Origin: Paraburkholderia ribeironis
GTDB lineage: Bacteria > Pseudomonadota > Gammaproteobacteria > Burkholderiales > Burkholderiaceae
Assembly (NCBI RefSeq): GCF_900019265.1
Contig: NZ_CYGX02000040.1
Location: 24,951-88,950 of the forward strand
DNA length: 64,000 bases
Direction: 5' to 3'
Below the pieces are notes generated by a model. The model ran no database searches. It had not been told where the DNA came from and saw nothing but the letters and a program-made list of their open reading frames with translations. Below are positions 1-7,741 of this stretch, piece after piece. The position numbers and the translations under genes are program-made. The number at the start of each line of letters is the position of its first letter. The first letter of the stretch is position 1.

Positions 1-101
1 GGTTGCGGGTTGCGGGTCGCTGGACGCCGGTCGCTAAACACTGGTCGCGGGTCGCTGGACGCTGGACGCTGGATGCCGGTCACCGTTCGCCGGTCGCCCG
101 G
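1..101. repeat. Degenerate short direct repeats at the left edge
   Basis: The first 100 bases are built from imperfect copies of a unit resembling gggtcgctggacgc (clear copies near 13-27 and 48-62, then tggacgctggacgctgg). It is non-coding and probably a decayed minisatellite continuing beyond the left edge. No function is visible. From 102 to the riboswitch nothing else is recognised. Confidence 0.5.
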
Positions 102-204
102 CATGGCGGTCCCGAAAGGCCCACGCGCATGAAAGCCGGCGTGCCGCCCGTGCTGGCTTCGCACCGACCTGTCCCCACATGCGCCCGCCAATGTTAGACT
201 GCGG

Positions 205-262
205 CGCTGGAGATGGCATTCTCCATTAACCGCCTCGAAGCTGATGATGCCTGCTTCGCCCG
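205..262 (+). promoter_or_regulatory. Fluoride riboswitch (crcB motif)
   Basis: The stretch from about 205 carries the hallmark blocks of the fluoride aptamer in order: ggagatggcattctcc (P1/J region), the conserved attaaccgcc, a short hairpin, then ctgatgatgcctgc. It lies about 75 nt upstream of crcB, the classic partner of this RNA. Fluoride binding stabilises a pseudoknot that switches on the downstream exporter. No U-tract terminator is obvious between aptamer and gene, so control could be translational. The aptamer identification is strong by motif order. The expression mechanism is inferred. Confidence 0.85.
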
Positions 263-338
263 GATGACTGCGGACGCGGCAGCGCGTCGCCCGCACGGTC
301 CGGTTTGTTGACACTCCGGTTTTGCCAGGCCCCTTCCC

Positions 339-719
339 ATGTATTGGTCCTTTCTCGCAGTCGCCATCGGCGGCGCGCTCGGTTCGCTGTTCCGCTGGTT
401 TCTCGGCTTTCGTATGAATGGCCTCTTCAGCGACTTGCCGCTCGGCACGCTCGCCGCCAATGTGATTGCCGGCTACATCATCGGCGTCGCGGTGGCGGGA
501 TTTGCCCGCGCGCCGCAGATCGCCCCGGAGTGGCGACTGTTCGTCATTACCGGTTTGATGGGCGGTCTGTCCACCTTCTCCACCTTCTCGGCGGAAGTCG
601 TGCAGCGTTTGCAGGACGGCCGGCTCGGCTGGGCAGCGGGTGAAATCGCGATTCACGTCGGCTCATCGCTGGCGATGACCATCCTCGGCATCGCGACCGT
701 TTCGTTGTTGGTGCGCTGA
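339..719 (+). CDS. crcB: Fluoride exporter CrcB/Fluc
   Basis: A 126-residue, four-helix membrane protein that forms a dual-topology dimeric fluoride channel and removes F- that enters as HF at low pH. Visible family features are the N-terminal GGALGSLFRW segment, the central TLAANVIAGYIIG helix and the signature GLMGGLSTFSTFSAE, which contains the family's phenylalanine and polar-track residues. Length matches the family (about 120-130). The ATG at 339 follows the conserved N-terminus although its ribosome site is weak. The fluoride riboswitch directly upstream independently supports the assignment and implies induction by fluoride. Confidence 0.95.
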   Translation: MYWSFLAVAIGGALGSLFRWFLGFRMNGLFSDLPLGTLAANVIAGYIIGVAVAGFARAPQIAPEWRLFVITGLMGGLSTFSTFSAEVVQRLQDGRLGWAAGEIAIHVGSSLAMTILGIATVSLLVR

Positions 720-1052
720 GCGCGCGGGTAGATTGGCGAGGCTTGCGCGGTCGCTGGGTTGGCGGGGTCAGCGCCGAGCCCATGAACGCAACCGTCTTGG
801 CGCCCTCTTCGCTATCGCGTCGATGTCTTTTTCCGCCACAGCAGCCGTCCATGCGTCATACCGGAACAGCAGACCCAGATGCTTCCGGCCGCTGCACCGC
901 GAACGAAGCAGTGCTTAAATCACTATTAGATTCGCTCGGTATGTGTGGGGCAACCACCGCGCGACGTCGAAACTCGACTATGCGCTTCCTGACTCAACGC
1001 GAACCGGGTCAAGTTCCTGACCTTCCCGGTCTGACCGTTTGGAGGACTAAGC
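720..1052. other. Non-coding gap between crcB and the S8 peptidase gene
   Basis: No convincing gene is present; short open frames here have no recognisable protein character. The only clear signal is a strong ribosome-binding sequence, ggagg, ending about 7 nt before the ATG at 1053. No terminator hairpin with a U-tract was found after crcB. Confidence 0.5.
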
Positions 1053-2945
1053 ATGTTAGCCAACAACGCCGACAAGCTCCTGATCCGGCTGCCTGAAAGT
1101 TATGTCAATGCGCTGCGGAACAGGACCGTTCACTCGACAGCAAGATTTGCAGGAATTGGGCCCGGGGCTCTGGACGTACTGTTTCCGGCGCCGACCAGTC
1201 GGTTCGTCGGCGAAAGCACCGACTGGCTCGTGCTGCGGCCCGATGCTGTGGAAGACATGCATCCATGGGACCGTGCTCATAAGCAGGCACAAGCGATATT
1301 GCGCGCTGAACGAAATATCAGGCGCAACGATGTTTATGTAGAGCCTAACATCGCTTACCGGCAACCTTCGAACGACAGGAATGCCGATAAAGACAGTCAT
1401 TCGGCCGTCGAGCCAACCACCGGTACGACAGAACAGGGCCCGCCGTACCCTCCCTCCGAAACGCTCAACGCGAGCTATCCACCAGCCAGTAACACGCAAT
1501 TCTCGCCAGCATGGCATCTGGAACATGCGCGGTTCCCACAGGCGTGGGAAGTGACCCAGGGCGACGGCGTGCGAATCGCGCACCTGGACATTGGCTGGTG
1601 GCCCGAACACTATTCGGTGCCACTGAATATGCGCGCGCAGCAAGGTTGGAACTTCGTCGAAGACAATGACAATACTTCGGACCCCGGCGAAGGCCCCAAC
1701 GCCGGACACGGTACTGCGACACTCGCCCTGCTCGCCGGGAATGAGGTTAGCTTGACTGCAAAGACCCCGGCGACGCCAGCAGGCCAGGTCTATGAAGGAT
1801 TCATCGGAGGCGCGCCTCGCGCGGAAGTCGTCCCTGTAAGAATCGCTGGCGTGGATGGCTCCGTCGTGCATCTGTACGGCGAGACCATGGCCAAGGGGCT
1901 GATGTACGCCTTGAAACCGGGAAATAGTCAGCAGTGCGATGTTGTTAGCCTCAGCCACGGCGGACTACCTATGAAATCCTGGGCGCGAGCCACAAATGCG
2001 CTCTTCGAAGCTGGAGTCGTGGTCGTCGCGGCGGCCGGCGATAGTTTCTGGGCCGTCGTTACGGACATCGTCACTCACTTTACTCTTTATCCGTCTGCGT
2101 TCTACCGGGTAGTGACGGCCACCGGGGTCACCTTCGACGAAGGCCCGTACAAGCGAGACGAGCTGGGAGTCATGCAAGGTTGCTGGGGGCCTGACAAAGT
2201 CATGTTGAAGGCGACCGGTGCCTACACGCCGAACGTGCCGTCGATGACTTACAGGACGGAACATGGATGGACCATGCACGGAGGCGGTACATCCTCGAGC
2301 GCACCCCAAATAGCAGCAGCATGTGCGCTCTGGCTGGCAGGTCCAGGCAAAGCCTATCCGAAGGATTGGCGTCGTGTGATTGCATGCCGCGAAACGCTCA
2401 GACTGTCCGTTCAAGACAGGAAAGAGGATTTCAGTACGATAGGACTCGGCAGACTGGATGCGGCCGCAATGCTGGACGAGAACCTGGCGCGTGACATCAA
2501 GGCGCGGTACGACGCAAACGAGCTTCGGAAAATCAGGCCGGACGATGTTTCGTGGCCACTCTTTCGCTTGCTGGCTGGCCTCCCCCCAGTTGGAGACGGG
2601 AGCAAGGACATCGCTGGGAGCGAGGAGCTCTTTGACGGCAGCGAACCGGACACCTCCTCTGAAACAAGCGGCATCGAACAGATGTACGAGGTCGAGGCGC
2701 TGCAAGTTTTTTATCGAAGCCGCAACAAATCGTTAATCGATGCTGTTCAGAGCTTTCAGGACGGCCATGCGCCGTCAAAAAAGCAGCTAGCGGATCTCAA
2801 GACGATGTTGCTTGCCGAGGACAATATGTCGAACGCTTTGCGGGAGTACCTGTCGACCCGTCCATGCGGATGGCGCGACACCTTGATGTATCGACGCATC
2901 GTGCTCTACCACCAGCGGATGCACGATTGCGAACAGTGTCTCTGA
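1053..2945 (+). CDS. S8 (subtilisin-like) serine peptidase, atypical
   Basis: A 630-residue protein with a subtilase core at about 165-430. Catalytic residues are Asp179 in AHLDIGWWP, His219 in AGHGTATLALLAG and Ser414 in GGGTSSSAPQ. The segment that normally reads AAGN and supplies the oxyanion-hole Asn reads AAAGD, placing Asp330 there. No signal peptide or membrane helix is seen at the N-terminus, so it is probably cytoplasmic or exported by a non-Sec route. Residues 1-150 form an uncharacterised N-terminal domain and 440-630 a charged C-terminal region without recognised motifs. The start is supported by a ggagg site. No immunity or substrate partner gene is adjacent, and the physiological substrate is unknown. 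Peptidase fold is confident; full activity is not. Confidence 0.85.
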   Translation: MLANNADKLLIRLPESYVNALRNRTVHSTARFAGIGPGALDVLFPAPTSRFVGESTDWLVLRPDAVEDMHPWDRAHKQAQAILRAERNIRRNDVYVEPNIAYRQPSNDRNADKDSHSAVEPTTGTTEQGPPYPPSETLNASYPPASNTQFSPAWHLEHARFPQAWEVTQGDGVRIAHLDIGWWPEHYSVPLNMRAQQGWNFVEDNDNTSDPGEGPNAGHGTATLALLAGNEVSLTAKTPATPAGQVYEGFIGGAPRAEVVPVRIAGVDGSVVHLYGETMAKGLMYALKPGNSQQCDVVSLSHGGLPMKSWARATNALFEAGVVVVAAAGDSFWAVVTDIVTHFTLYPSAFYRVVTATGVTFDEGPYKRDELGVMQGCWGPDKVMLKATGAYTPNVPSMTYRTEHGWTMHGGGTSSSAPQIAAACALWLAGPGKAYPKDWRRVIACRETLRLSVQDRKEDFSTIGLGRLDAAAMLDENLARDIKARYDANELRKIRPDDVSWPLFRLLAGLPPVGDGSKDIAGSEELFDGSEPDTSSETSGIEQMYEVEALQVFYRSRNKSLIDAVQSFQDGHAPSKKQLADLKTMLLAEDNMSNALREYLSTRPCGWRDTLMYRRIVLYHQRMHDCEQCL

Positions 2946-3306
2946 CGACAGTGCAGTGCCGCTAGCGCGCAGTAGCAGACGAATCGTGGAGATCGGATAT
3001 CCCGCGTCGTGCTGGGGAGCCGGCGGCATTCTCTACGCACGCCACGGAAAAACAGCTCAGCGAAGCGAGTATCCTTACCAACGGACCGCAAGGTTAAGAG
3101 CGCATCGAACTATGCGGTAGCCGCCGCATTAGCCGCATTAGCCGCATTAGCCGCGTTAGCCGCGTTAGCCGCGTTAGCCGCGTTAGCCGCGTCAGCCGCG
3201 AATGTTTCCAGCATTAGCGAACAAAAAATACTGCGGTCCGCTTACAACACGTCCGAACAAGTGCATAGCGCCGGAGCCCGGCTCCCTGGTGCGGTCTGGA
3301 GAGATC
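2946..3306. other. Non-coding gap containing a minisatellite
   Basis: Apart from the 9-bp repeat at 3123-3200 this stretch holds no recognisable gene. Frames running through the repeat only encode poly-(AAL) and are repeat artefacts. A ggaga ribosome site near 3298 precedes the CoA-transferase start. Confidence 0.5.
3123..3200 (+). repeat. 9-bp minisatellite, about 8.7 units
   Basis: Tandem copies of gccgcatta/gccgcgtta: three of the first type, four of the second, one gccgcgtca and a partial gccgcg. The unit is a multiple of three, so any frame crossing it stays open (Ala-Ala-Leu). It sits about 107 bp upstream of the CoA-transferase start, where copy-number change could alter promoter or leader spacing. 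The ordering of variants suggests expansion by slippage. Confidence 0.9.
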
Positions 3307-5298
3307 ATGAGCGCAGGCTTTCAACATCCGTTTCCTGCATCGGCAAGTAGCGTCGGAAAAGGAAAAATCGTCAGTGCGCAACAGGCCGTCAGGCTGATTC
3401 GCCCAGGCAACACCGTGGCAACCGGCGGTTTCGTTGGCATTGGCTTCGCGGAGGAAATCGCCATCGCAGTGGAGCGGCTGTTCCTCGACTCGCCAGGCAG
3501 CGAAAACGATGCGCCGCGAAATCTGACGCTAGTCTACGCAGCCGGTCAGGGCGACGGCGCGCACAAGGGCCTGAATCACTTTGCCCATCAAGGACTCGTG
3601 CGGCGAGTCGTCGGTGGTCACTGGGGACTTGTCCCGGGGCTTCAACGTCTGGCCGTGGAAGGCCAGATCGAAGCGTACAACCTTCCCCAAGGCGTGATCT
3701 CCCAGCTGTTTCGCGACATCGCGGCTCGTCGGCCTGGCCATTTGTCCACGGTCGGACTCGGTACCTTTGTCGACCCCCGCAACGGCGGCGGCAAGCTCAA
3801 CTCCCGAACCACGGAGGACCTCGTCAGCCTGATATCGGTCAACGGTGCCGACTGCCTCCTGTACAAGACGTTTCCGGTTGACGTTGCCATCGTGCGCGGT
3901 ACCACCGCCGATGCGAACGGCAATGTGACGATGGAAAAGGAAGCGCTCACCCTCGAATCGCTCGCCATCGCAATGGCCGCGCGCAACTCTGGCGGCATCG
4001 TGATAGTTCAGGTGGAGCGCATTGCCGAGTCTGGCACGCTCAACCCTCGACAGGTCAAAATACCTGGAACCCTGGTTGATTGTGTCGTGGTCGCAAAGCC
4101 GGAGAACCACTGGCAAACCTTCGCCGAACCGTACAACCCTGGCTTTGCGAGTGAGCTCCGTATTGCCACCGGTTCGAATCCGGTCATGGCGCTGACCGAG
4201 CGCAAAGTCATCGCGCGGCGCGCGTCGTTTGAACTGATGGCCAATAGCGTGGTGAACCTCGGGATCGGCATGCCAGAGGGAATAGCGAGCGTCGCGAACG
4301 AAGAAAAAGTTTGCGACCTCTTTACGATGACAACCGAGCCGGGCGTCATCGGAGGCGTCCCGGCAGGCGGCTTGAATTTCGGCGCGGCAATCAACACCGA
4401 CGCCATCATCGACCAGCCCTACCAGTTCGACTTCTATGACGGCGGCGGCCTGGACATCGCATTTCTCGGGCTCGCGCAAGTCGACCGGGAAGGCAACCTG
4501 AACGTGAGCAAGTTCGGGCCGAAGCTTGCCGGTGCCGGTGGCTTCATCAACATCTCACAGGCCGCGAGGAAGGTCGTGTTTGTCGGGACCTTTAACGCAG
4601 GCACGCTGGACGTACGTATCAAAGACGGACGACTTCAGATTCTTAACGGTGGTGCCTCCCAGAAATTCGTGGATGCAGTCGAACATCGAACCTTTAGCGG
4701 CCGTTACGCCCGCGAGCGCGAGCAGCCCGTTCTTTACATCACCGAACGGTGCGTCTTCACCCTGACGCGTGATGGGCTCGAGCTCGTCGAAATCGCGCCC
4801 GGGGTTGACCTGCATGCAGACATCGTCTCGCAGATGGGTTTTGCTCCCATCATCAAGGCACCGCCGCGCCTCATGGATGCCCGCATCTTCGAGGACAAGC
4901 CGATGGGCTTGCGAGCCATGCTGTTGAGGCTGAAGCTCAGTGAGCGCTTCAGCTACGACGCCGATAAAAACATGTTCTTCATCAACTTCGAAGGACACAA
5001 GGTGACGACCGTTGACGACGTCGAGGCAATCCGGGTCGAGGTTGAGCGAGCGCTGTCCGGCTTTGACGTGAAGCCCCACGCTATCGTCAACTACGACAAT
5101 TTCTCGATAGCTCCGGAAGTCATTGATGCCTACTCCGAGATGGTCACTCGTTTAGTTGCCCGATATTATTCGGACGTGACTCGATATACGACGAGTAGTT
5201 TCCTTCGAATGAAATTGGGAGACGCCTTGCAGCGACGCAGTGTCGCCACATATATCTATGAGAGCCCCGAAGAGGCATCGTCTCGCGAAGCCCGGTAG
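3307..5298 (+). CDS. Acyl-CoA:acetate/3-ketoacid CoA-transferase with C-terminal extension
   Basis: Encodes 663 residues from the ATG at 3307, chosen because ggaga lies just upstream; the frame is open further 5' but starts inside the minisatellite region. Both CoA-transferase halves are fused in one chain, as in YdiF/propionate CoA-transferase: N-terminal half about 20-290 (TGGFVGIGFAEEIA), C-terminal half about 300-530 with NLGIGMPEGIAS and the catalytic glutamate Glu344 in TMTTEPGVIGG. The glutamate forms the covalent glutamyl-CoA thioester during transfer of CoA between short-chain acids. The usual family length is about 520-530; here roughly 130 extra residues (about 530-663) follow, including FFINFEGHKVTTVDDV, of unknown role. 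No other fatty-acid gene is adjacent. Confidence 0.85.
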   Translation: MSAGFQHPFPASASSVGKGKIVSAQQAVRLIRPGNTVATGGFVGIGFAEEIAIAVERLFLDSPGSENDAPRNLTLVYAAGQGDGAHKGLNHFAHQGLVRRVVGGHWGLVPGLQRLAVEGQIEAYNLPQGVISQLFRDIAARRPGHLSTVGLGTFVDPRNGGGKLNSRTTEDLVSLISVNGADCLLYKTFPVDVAIVRGTTADANGNVTMEKEALTLESLAIAMAARNSGGIVIVQVERIAESGTLNPRQVKIPGTLVDCVVVAKPENHWQTFAEPYNPGFASELRIATGSNPVMALTERKVIARRASFELMANSVVNLGIGMPEGIASVANEEKVCDLFTMTTEPGVIGGVPAGGLNFGAAINTDAIIDQPYQFDFYDGGGLDIAFLGLAQVDREGNLNVSKFGPKLAGAGGFINISQAARKVVFVGTFNAGTLDVRIKDGRLQILNGGASQKFVDAVEHRTFSGRYAREREQPVLYITERCVFTLTRDGLELVEIAPGVDLHADIVSQMGFAPIIKAPPRLMDARIFEDKPMGLRAMLLRLKLSERFSYDADKNMFFINFEGHKVTTVDDVEAIRVEVERALSGFDVKPHAIVNYDNFSIAPEVIDAYSEMVTRLVARYYSDVTRYTTSSFLRMKLGDALQRRSVATYIYESPEEASSREAR

Positions 5299-5462
5299 TC
5301 GATTCGGCAGGCTTGCGACGTCGGAGCGTCACATTTGAACTTGCTGGAAGACCGTTTCCAATTGAGACGCTCGCCGACGTGCCGGTCGTGATGAAGCACA
5401 CCCGCGCGTTTCTCCCGCCGGTGCGCTCGTCCACTCTACTCACCCGCACGGACTGACTGCCT

Positions 5463-5903
5463 TCATGCCTTCGCAGGTCGCCCCGTCTTTACCGCCTCTA
5501 CCGCCGTCACCGCGGCCAGCAGGCGTTTGGATGCCGCGGCCTCCAGCATGATCAGTCCGGCGCGCAGCAACTCGCTCTTTTTGACGGATACGCCTGCATC
5601 CAGGCACCTCTGCTTCAAGGCTGCGATTTTGTCGTAGTCAGATTTCGGCATCGTGAAACTGTCCCGCACGACCTTTTCCTTCTTCGAACGCCGGGGCTTT
5701 TCGTCAACCGGCAGCGTGGTGTCTTCTGATTTCGAAGCAGCCGCGCGCTTTGTCTTCGATGCCTTCCTGGTCGAGACGGGGTCGGCTGCCGGCGATTGTT
5801 CAGCAACTGCAACCTGCGCGTCACTATCCACTTCCTGCGTGTTCGAATTTTTGGCGAGATCGACGGCCTTCTTTGTCGGCTTATGGGAGGTCGGTGCGCT
5901 CAT
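5463..5903 (-). CDS. Putative ribbon-helix-helix DNA-binding protein
   Basis: 146 residues from the ATG at 5903, which is preceded by ggagc; an upstream in-frame extension would run through the promoter palindrome. Residues 1-75 are low-complexity and rich in Ala, Ser, Lys and Asp (histone- or KorB-linker-like). Residues about 78-125 read as strand-helix-turn-helix: RDSFTMPKSDY, DKIAALKQRCLDAG, then VSVKKSELLRAGLIML, the layout of an MetJ/Arc/CopG-type domain. The C-terminal tail is KTGRPAKA. It is probably a nucleoid- or promoter-binding regulator. The inverted repeat at 5924-5944 just upstream is the natural site for self-control. The family name is inferred from secondary-structure pattern, not from a search. 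Confidence 0.65.
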   Translation of the reverse strand: MSAPTSHKPTKKAVDLAKNSNTQEVDSDAQVAVAEQSPAADPVSTRKASKTKRAAASKSEDTTLPVDEKPRRSKKEKVVRDSFTMPKSDYDKIAALKQRCLDAGVSVKKSELLRAGLIMLEAAASKRLLAAVTAVEAVKTGRPAKA

Positions 5904-5923
5904 GGCTAGCTCCAGATTGTTAT

Positions 5924-5944
5924 CGGTATAAACAGTATATACCG
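5924..5944. promoter_or_regulatory. Perfect 7-7-7 inverted repeat, probable operator
   Basis: cggtata, a 7-nt spacer (aacagta), then tataccg: two perfect 7-bp arms starting 21 bp upstream of the RHH-like start codon. On the minus strand the repeat contains a tatact -10-like hexamer, so a bound protein would cover the promoter. Autoregulation by the adjacent protein is inferred. Confidence 0.6.
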
Positions 5945-6023
5945 TTATTTTTTCTGGCAGGTCGAGCGCCGTGATCGACATCCGGCGGGAAATGTCGTAA
6001 CAATGTGCGGGCGCATCCGCAGC

Positions 6024-6057
6024 ACAAAAAAAAGGCGTCACGTTGCCGTGACGCCTT
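6024..6057 (-). terminator. Strong intrinsic terminator, minus-strand direction
   Basis: An 11-bp perfect stem (6032-6042 with 6047-6057) closed by a ttgc loop. On the minus strand it is followed by a run of about eight U. It lies about 120 nt upstream of the RHH-like gene and downstream of no protein gene on that strand. It therefore ends either a small RNA or an attenuated leader. Confidence 0.8.
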
Positions 6058-6252
6058 AAAAGTTCTAGCCATTCCGAGGGCCGTGCTAGAACCTGAGAGA
6101 TCGGATTCGAAAGATTGGCTGCAGATGGCGCCCACTAAAAAGCCGTGACGGTAATCTTGGGAGAAAACCAACCGGATACGAAGGGAGTTACCAGGAGTTC
6201 AGAAGCGGCGGAAAAGACCGGGCCCCGAAACCAGCTTTCGAAATGAGGTTCC
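6024..6252 (-). ncRNA. Candidate small RNA or attenuator leader
   Basis: About 230 nt of minus-strand sequence with no credible ORF ends in the terminator at 6024-6057. Immediately 5' of that terminator is another hairpin: gttctagc at about 6091-6084 pairs with gctagaac at about 6070-6063. Upstream, ttgact (6281-6276) and an A-rich -10-like hexamer near 6258-6253 with a 17-nt spacer form a plausible sigma70 promoter. It could be an independent sRNA or the leader of the RHH-like gene controlled by termination. It resembles no riboswitch class I can name with confidence. The RNA ends are estimates. Confidence 0.4.
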
Positions 6253-6298
6253 ATTTTTTATGGTTATGCTGACTAAGTCAAGCAAAATCTGAACAGAC

Positions 6299-6314
6299 TT
6301 CGTCATACTACGAA
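6299..6314. promoter_or_regulatory. Inverted repeat upstream of the IclR-family gene
   Basis: ttcgt-6 nt-acgaa lies about 140 bp before the regulator start and just upstream of a tacaat -10-like box (6326-6331). IclR proteins often bind short palindromes of this kind at their own promoters. A second 11-bp palindrome, tgactaagtca, is at 6270-6280, between the two divergent transcription units. Assignment is inferred from position. Confidence 0.35.
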
Positions 6315-6456
6315 AAATATTCCGATACAATGAATCTTATGAAAAAAATGAAAAAAATTGGCCCAGCGTCCCATTCCGAGGCCTTCAGTGGCTCGCTGCG
6401 GCTCGGCTATCAGCAGTTTGCGGACAATAAACTGAAATAAAGTTCCAAGAAACCAC

Positions 6457-7293
6457 ATGAACCGACCCACACCCTCTCGACCCACCACCGCTCCGCTCAA
6501 AGACCGGGACGGCTCCGGCGATGAAGTCACCGCGCTCGCCCGTGGCCTGACCGTGCTGCGCGCGATCGCCGCCGCCGACGCGCCGCTCAGCAACCGCGAA
6601 CTCACCGAGCGCACCGGCATTCCTAAACCGACCGTTTCGCGCATCACCGCGACGCTGGTCGGCGCGGGCTTTCTGTTCCGGCTGCCCGAAAGCGAGCGCT
6701 TCGTGCTGACGTCGTCCGTGCTGGAATTGAGCAGCGGCTTTTTGCGCAACTTCGACATCCGCACGCGTGCTCGGCCATTCCTGATCGAGCTTGCCGAACG
6801 CACGGCGCTGTCAGTGCATCTGGCCGTGCGCGACCGCCTCGACATGGTGGTGATCGATGCAATCCGGCCACGCTCGGCCGTGCTGGTGTCGCGCCTCGAG
6901 ATTGGCTCGCGGATAAACCTGAGCCGCACCGCGGTCGGCCGCGCTTATCTCGCGGCGCTCGCGCCGCCGGAACGGGACGCGCTGCTGGCCGGCTTGCAGG
7001 TGGCGGAAGGCGTCGACTGGGGCTACGTCGGCAGCCGGCTCGAAAGCGCGCTGCAGGACACCATCGAGCGCGGCTACGCGATTTCCACCGGCGAGTGGCA
7101 CGACGGCCTGAATGCCATTGCGCGCGGGTTCGTCGGACCGTCCGGTGAACGCTACGCGGTCAATTGCGGCGGCGCGGCCGACCAGTGCCCGCGCGACTGG
7201 CTGATCGCGAGCGCCGCGCCGGCGCTGCTCGAATGCATCGACAGGATCGTTGTCGAAATCGGCGGAGCGCCGGGGCGCCGGTTGCAAAACTGA
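6457..7293 (+). CDS. IclR-family transcriptional regulator
   Basis: 278 residues. The N-terminal winged helix-turn-helix is at about 22-85: ALARGLTVLRAIAAADAPLS, then RELTERTGIPKPTVSRITATL as recognition region. The IclR effector-binding domain follows at about 95-270, including SVHLAVRDRLDMVVID and a late GFVGPSGERYAVNCGG segment. Members bind small aromatic or short-chain acids and repress or activate a neighbouring catabolic gene. No catabolic gene lies next to it here, so the target is unknown. It faces rightward away from the candidate RNA at 6024-6252, sharing a 200-bp promoter region. Confidence 0.9.
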   Translation: MNRPTPSRPTTAPLKDRDGSGDEVTALARGLTVLRAIAAADAPLSNRELTERTGIPKPTVSRITATLVGAGFLFRLPESERFVLTSSVLELSSGFLRNFDIRTRARPFLIELAERTALSVHLAVRDRLDMVVIDAIRPRSAVLVSRLEIGSRINLSRTAVGRAYLAALAPPERDALLAGLQVAEGVDWGYVGSRLESALQDTIERGYAISTGEWHDGLNAIARGFVGPSGERYAVNCGGAADQCPRDWLIASAAPALLECIDRIVVEIGGAPGRRLQN

Positions 7294-7741
7294 GCCGAAC
7301 CTGAGCCGCGGTGTTTGCCGCGCGGTCGATCTGACCACGACAACATCTGCGCAATACCGCGGCAGCACCACCGCAAACACGCAACGCCACCGCAACACCA
7401 CGCGGCCAGCCCCTGCAACACCGGCTGTAACTTTCGTAATCAAACGAAAAAAACGCCGGTGGACTATTACAGACCCCGCAACGTACGATCATGCAATTCC
7501 CGCCACGGGCGCGCCCGGCGAGCCGTTATCGCCAGCGCAGACGGCCCGGCCCGGCCGGTGATGATGCCGCATTGCGTTAACATCGCTGTCCCGCGCCTCG
7601 GGTAGCATCGCGCTGAACGTGCGCGGCGCGCCCGCTGTCGAAACCGCCTGCCCTGTCGCCCGCGTGCCAGTGCGCCGATTCCCCCGTACCGGCGAAACCG
7701 CGCAAGCGTCCCACATCAAAGCCAGCCACCTGATCGAACCG
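7294..7741. other. Non-coding gap before mdtA
   Basis: No gene is recognised. The region is rich in short caccgcaacacc-like direct repeats near 7360-7425. The mdtA frame is open for 41 codons upstream of the chosen ATG at 7742, but that extension has no conserved character. Confidence 0.4.

Noticed and set aside
4165..4190. ggttcgaatcc resembling a tRNA T-arm
   Set aside because: It lies within the CoA-transferase gene and no acceptor stem, D-arm or anticodon arm surrounds it.
6060..6130. Resemblance of the minus-strand phrase atctctcaggttctagc to the 3' part of a glycine riboswitch
   Set aside because: The paired ggagag element and the rest of the aptamer core are missing at the required position, and no glycine-catabolism gene is adjacent.
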